Part shown: positions 6,039-8,389 of the stretch, in pieces
Layout: each line of letters opens with the position of its first letter
How positions within the stretch are numbered: the first letter of the stretch is position 1
Source: Planctomycetaceae bacterium
Lineage (GTDB): Bacteria > Planctomycetota > Planctomycetia > Pirellulales > UBA1268
Direction of reading: 5' to 3'
NCBI GenBank assembly: GCA_003509235.1
Contig: DONH01000416.1
Coordinates: 1 to 8,389 of the forward strand
DNA: 8,389 nt
Notes under the pieces: model-generated
What the model was told of the DNA's origin: nothing
Seen by the model: the letters and a program-made list of their open reading frames with translations, nothing else
Databases searched by the model: none
Made by a program: the position numbers and the translations under genes

Positions 6039-6971
6039 TCAAACTGGCCTTATGTGAATAATATCCAATTTTTTTCGCATAGCTGATCTCCGGTCCGTTG
6101 CGATAACGTCTTCCACAAGAATCCTATCATGCTGCAGTCCCGTGACACCTTCAAAGAAACGGAGAGGGACTCGCACGTACGAAGGTAGCTGTTCACCAAC
6201 CATTCCCTTGTCTGGCATCAACTTGAGTATGATGCGGACTTCATGATCTCCAAGTTCAAACGAGCTGACTGGTTGTGGTGTGAGTCGAATCATCCAAATA
6301 AAGCCCATATCCGCTTCTTGCGTATCAGACCCCCGACCGTAGAACCGAAACTCGCGTTTCACCGCTGGTGTAATAGCGCGAAAGCCAATGACCCCCTGTC
6401 GATACTGCCAGACCCACGGAATGAGTGTCACCACGAACGCACCTTCACCTGGAAGTCCCTCATAGAAAATTTTGGGGCGAATGAAGGGGAGAAGTACAAA
6501 TGGAAGAAGAGCTAGAACTATGAGTAGAATCTGAAAGCTTCGATACACCATTCTAGAAATTGGGCGAGGTGGAGGTCGTTTAGGAACAATACATTCACGT
6601 GCCTGCTCTTTCGCTTTTATTAACTCATCGTTTAGCTTACGGATCTTTTCCACCATTACAGGCGACACTTTCTTGCCAAGCAGTGAGTTCACCTGTAGCT
6701 CACTCACTTGTTTCTGGATCGACTCCACACGTCGCTTCGCCTCAACCCCGGCCTGCAAAAATTCTCCCTGCTCTGCAACAGAAAGTTTGTCAAAAGCCAC
6801 CCGCCGTGGGTTCTTGGACTCACCATATTGCCACCATTGAAGCCCAAGTAAGAAAGCCATAGAGAATGCCCACATGAATGCAAATGCATATCCATCTGCA
6901 TTCGGTTTCATCCGCAGCTCACGTCCAGCCACTTCAAGAGAGTAGCCACTCAGATCCAGTGTTCTTGACAT
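6039..6971 (-). CDS. Uncharacterised two-pass membrane protein with internal coiled coil
   Basis: This gene encodes 310 residues of unknown family. Hydrophobic segments at about 28-45 (YAFAFMWAFSMAFLLGL) and 145-166 (FQILLIVLALLPFVLLPFI) are predicted membrane spans. Between them, residues about 66-127 are highly charged and helical (QAGVEAKRRVESIQKQVSEL, then VEKIRKLNDELIKAKEQARE), consistent with a coiled coil. A Pro/Arg hinge follows (KRPPPRPISR, 131-140). The roughly 140-residue C-terminal part is rich in beta-forming and Arg residues (VKREFRFYGRG, HEVRIILKLMPDKG, YVRVPLRFFEGV). No enzyme motif is seen. If the ends share the same side, the coiled coil lies opposite to the C-terminal domain. 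The start at 6971 is supported by AAAGGAAG 7 nt upstream. The gene is last in a minus-strand set after the helical protein gene (50-nt gap), so they may be co-transcribed. Confidence 0.75.
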   Translation of the reverse strand: MSRTLDLSGYSLEVAGRELRMKPNADGYAFAFMWAFSMAFLLGLQWWQYGESKNPRRVAFDKLSVAEQGEFLQAGVEAKRRVESIQKQVSELQVNSLLGKKVSPVMVEKIRKLNDELIKAKEQARECIVPKRPPPRPISRMVYRSFQILLIVLALLPFVLLPFIRPKIFYEGLPGEGAFVVTLIPWVWQYRQGVIGFRAITPAVKREFRFYGRGSDTQEADMGFIWMIRLTPQPVSSFELGDHEVRIILKLMPDKGMVGEQLPSYVRVPLRFFEGVTGLQHDRILVEDVIATDRRSAMRKKLDIIHIRPV

Positions 6972-6978
6972 CGTGACG

Positions 6979-6986
6979 CTTCCTTT
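6979..6986 (-). promoter_or_regulatory. Strong ribosome binding site of the two-pass membrane protein gene
   Basis: Read on the minus strand, AAAGGAAG lies 7 nt before the ATG at 6971. It is the clearest Shine-Dalgarno sequence in the window and fixes this start. Confidence 0.6.
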
Positions 6987-7021
6987 ATTCCCACATAAGC
7001 TGTGCCCACGCGACGCCTTGT

Positions 7022-7714
7022 TTATTCATCGCAGGACGCACTTAAGGAGCGTAGTCTCTCAATGGCGTTATCGAGAGACAATCTGCCCACGTCTTCTTGC
7101 TGGTTTGCTCGAGTTGCTTCGGCAAGAAGCATGACGTGATCAAAGTCAGCATGAACTGAGAGACGATGCCGAGCTCTGTGCCCAAGTGTTCCATTCGTGT
7201 AAGCAGTTGCTACGTCTCTCGCTTCTATCAACCACGCTGTTCGGCTCGTCACCAGACCATTGGCCGCTTGCAGAATAGCTTGAATTGCGTTCCGACGATT
7301 AATGATTCTTCCAGCATCAACAAGGAGTGCCGCTGTGAGTAACTCTTCATCGAACGGCTGCTGTTTTTCGACGTAGGCAAAAGAAAGAAGGGTCGCCTCA
7401 AGCAGGGTAATTGTACGGGGGCGGGACATGTCGAGCCGCATCGCCGAAAGAGGTCGTACAAGCGAGGCAATTTTATCAAACCGATCACCAATAAGTGATA
7501 CGAGCCCGCCGGAACGATCCTCGTCGTCTACAAGTCGCTGACGCGACAATTCTCTTGCTACTTCACTCGGTGACGGCAACTCATCAGCGGGCACCCACTC
7601 TCGGGATAGTCTCCGTGCTGCACCAAAACGTGCACGATGAATATCTCCGCCTCGTACGAGACGCCGTGCGGCCTCTGCGGCGATCTTGCCCCGTTTTTTA
7701 TCACGGTGTGACAT
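7022..7714 (-). CDS. Uncharacterised helical protein with basic N-terminal module
   Basis: I annotate 230 residues starting at ATG 7714. A longer frame opens at 7885, but its extra 57 residues lie inside the DUF1080 gene and read like a shadow (RRGRGEKFRFGLRCSC). The N-terminus (SHRDKKRGKIAAEAARRL, then RARFGAARRL, then LPSPSEVARELSRQ) follows a pattern I recall from the front module of a bacterial family in which a nucleotidyltransferase domain often comes next. Here no GS-x10-DxD nucleotidyltransferase signature follows. Residues about 100-230 are mostly helical (LLEATLLSFAYVEKQ, ELLTAALLVDAGRII, AIQAILQAANGLV) and unrecognised. There is no signal peptide or membrane span, so it is probably cytoplasmic. 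Its start overlaps the upstream stop codon by 14 nt, which suggests translational coupling, and the membrane-protein gene follows 50 nt later. The function is unknown. Confidence 0.72.
   Translation of the reverse strand: MSHRDKKRGKIAAEAARRLVRGGDIHRARFGAARRLSREWVPADELPSPSEVARELSRQRLVDDEDRSGGLVSLIGDRFDKIASLVRPLSAMRLDMSRPRTITLLEATLLSFAYVEKQQPFDEELLTAALLVDAGRIINRRNAIQAILQAANGLVTSRTAWLIEARDVATAYTNGTLGHRARHRLSVHADFDHVMLLAEATRANQQEDVGRLSLDNAIERLRSLSASCDE
7701..7714 (-). other. 14-nt stop/start overlap (translational coupling)
   Basis: The TGA of the DUF1080 gene (7703-7701) lies downstream of the ATG of the helical-protein gene (7714-7712) in a different frame, so the two coding sequences share 14 nt. 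Such overlaps usually mean one mRNA and coupled translation. The only nearby ribosome-site candidate is CGGGAAAA, inside the upstream gene. Confidence 0.55.
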
Positions 7715-8366
7715 CTCTGTTTTCCCGAGACCTATCCCTTTTACTGAGTCGCCGATACTGCAGGTTTCGTAATCGGGCAGCCGTTGCATACGTCGCAACG
7801 CCAAGAGGTTTGCACATGAACATCTCAGGCCGAATCGAAATTTCTCGCCCCGCCCTCTCCTGAACAATGAGTTCCTTGCCATCAAGCAGGCAGGTTATTG
7901 AATCAGCCTCAACGCGGACCCTAATGGAATACCAGCGGTCGTCATCGAGTTCCATATATTGATTGGTGTCATTTTCTGATGCATCCAGTCCATCAATTGA
8001 TGACAGTCCGACGAGGCCACCACCCCATCCCCCAAGAATAAAACTGCAGTTATCTTGCCCAACAGGAAACGTCAGCCCACAGAAAAAATCAAAACCTTCA
8101 ACTCGCTTTGCCTCAAGCGACAACTCATAGTTGTCCTTTGGAAATTCACCCTGCCAGGTAATTCCGCTCAATGGATCGCCCATGCCTATCGAGATTTCCC
8201 CATCGACCACTTCCAGAGGCCCATCGGTGCCAAATTCACTTGAATGCCATGCACCAAGTTCCTGCCCATCAAAAAGTGGCATCCACGCGGCGTCGCCAAT
8301 CTGCCTCGCCTCGTGTAGTTCAGCTACCAGTTCCACCGCGTGATAGACATGTTCAAGTGATTGCAT
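7701..8366 (-). CDS. DUF1080 (3-keto-disaccharide hydrolase / LamG-like) protein, N-terminus uncertain
   Basis: From the first visible ATG this is 221 residues. Residues 28-205 form a DUF1080 domain: WMPLFDGQELGAW at the front, DGEISIG, the beta strands FPKDNYELSLEAKRVEG, the Gly-rich ILGGWGGGLVGLSSIDGLDA (110-129), DDDRWYSIRVRVE, LLDGKELIVQE and a final ATYATAARLRNLQYRRL strand. Members have a concanavalin/LamG-like fold; some hydrolyse 3-keto-glycosides and others may only bind carbohydrate. Most are exported, but residues 1-27 here are helical and charged (LEHVYHAVELVAELHEARQ) with no signal peptide. The frame stays open past the ATG to the right edge (upstream residues read SVSVGAI) and no ribosome site precedes ATG 8366. 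The real start, and perhaps a signal peptide or another domain, may therefore lie outside the window. The C-terminal tail (KRDRSRENRDV) is strongly charged. It overlaps the next gene by 14 nt. Confidence 0.8.
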   Translation of the reverse strand: MQSLEHVYHAVELVAELHEARQIGDAAWMPLFDGQELGAWHSSEFGTDGPLEVVDGEISIGMGDPLSGITWQGEFPKDNYELSLEAKRVEGFDFFCGLTFPVGQDNCSFILGGWGGGLVGLSSIDGLDASENDTNQYMELDDDRWYSIRVRVEADSITCLLDGKELIVQERAGREISIRPEMFMCKPLGVATYATAARLRNLQYRRLSKRDRSRENRDVTP

Positions 8367-8389
8367 AATTGCACCAACAGAGACAGAAA

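Noticed and set aside
6022..6046. Repeated TCAAACTG at the convergent gene junction as a bidirectional terminator
   Set aside because: The copies are direct, not inverted; the only inverted match (GTCA-AAC-TGAC) is 4 bp and has no T tract.
7715..7885. Upstream in-frame start for the helical-protein gene
   Set aside because: The added 57 residues lie antiphase within the DUF1080 coding sequence, are Arg/Cys-rich and look like a frame shadow; ATG 7714 begins the conserved-looking N-terminal module.

Overview
The window looks like chromosomal DNA from a planctomycete, probably a marine member of the Pirellulales-type lineages. This is inferred from the gene families, not from a database search. 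They are sulfatases with C-terminal HEAT repeats, exported sulfatases in series, a sialidase-family exported enzyme, a short exported EF-hand protein and a DUF1080 protein with a Gly-rich GGWGGG stretch. Ribosome binding sites are often weak, which also fits. No tRNA, rRNA, CRISPR array or complete mobile element is visible.

Left block (2-5056, all plus strand): the C-terminal end of a sulfatase with HEAT repeats; a family GH33-type exo-sialidase; two complete exported sulfatases with intact formylglycine motifs (CTPSR and CAPSR) but different active-site variants; and a small exported protein with two EF-hand loops. The gaps are about 14, 45, 64 and 81 nt and no convincing terminator lies between the genes, so they probably form one transcription unit. 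The likely joint role is to strip sulfate groups and terminal acidic sugars from a sulfated, perhaps sialylated, polysaccharide or glycoprotein. The sulfatases need calcium and would have to be matured elsewhere by a formylglycine-generating enzyme.

Middle (5057-5549): about 490 nt without a confident gene. It holds a 16-bp imperfect tandem repeat and short protein-like open stretches interrupted by stops, possibly a decayed gene. It is followed by a plus-strand gene for a small single-pass membrane-anchored protein (5550-6008) of unknown function.

Right block (6039-8389, all minus strand, convergent with the left block): read from the right edge, a DUF1080 (3-keto-disaccharide hydrolase/LamG-like fold) protein whose N-terminus may lie outside the window; a 230-residue helical protein whose start overlaps the DUF1080 stop by 14 nt; and a two-pass membrane protein with an internal coiled coil. 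The overlap and the short gap (50 nt) suggest a second operon. Its function is unknown.
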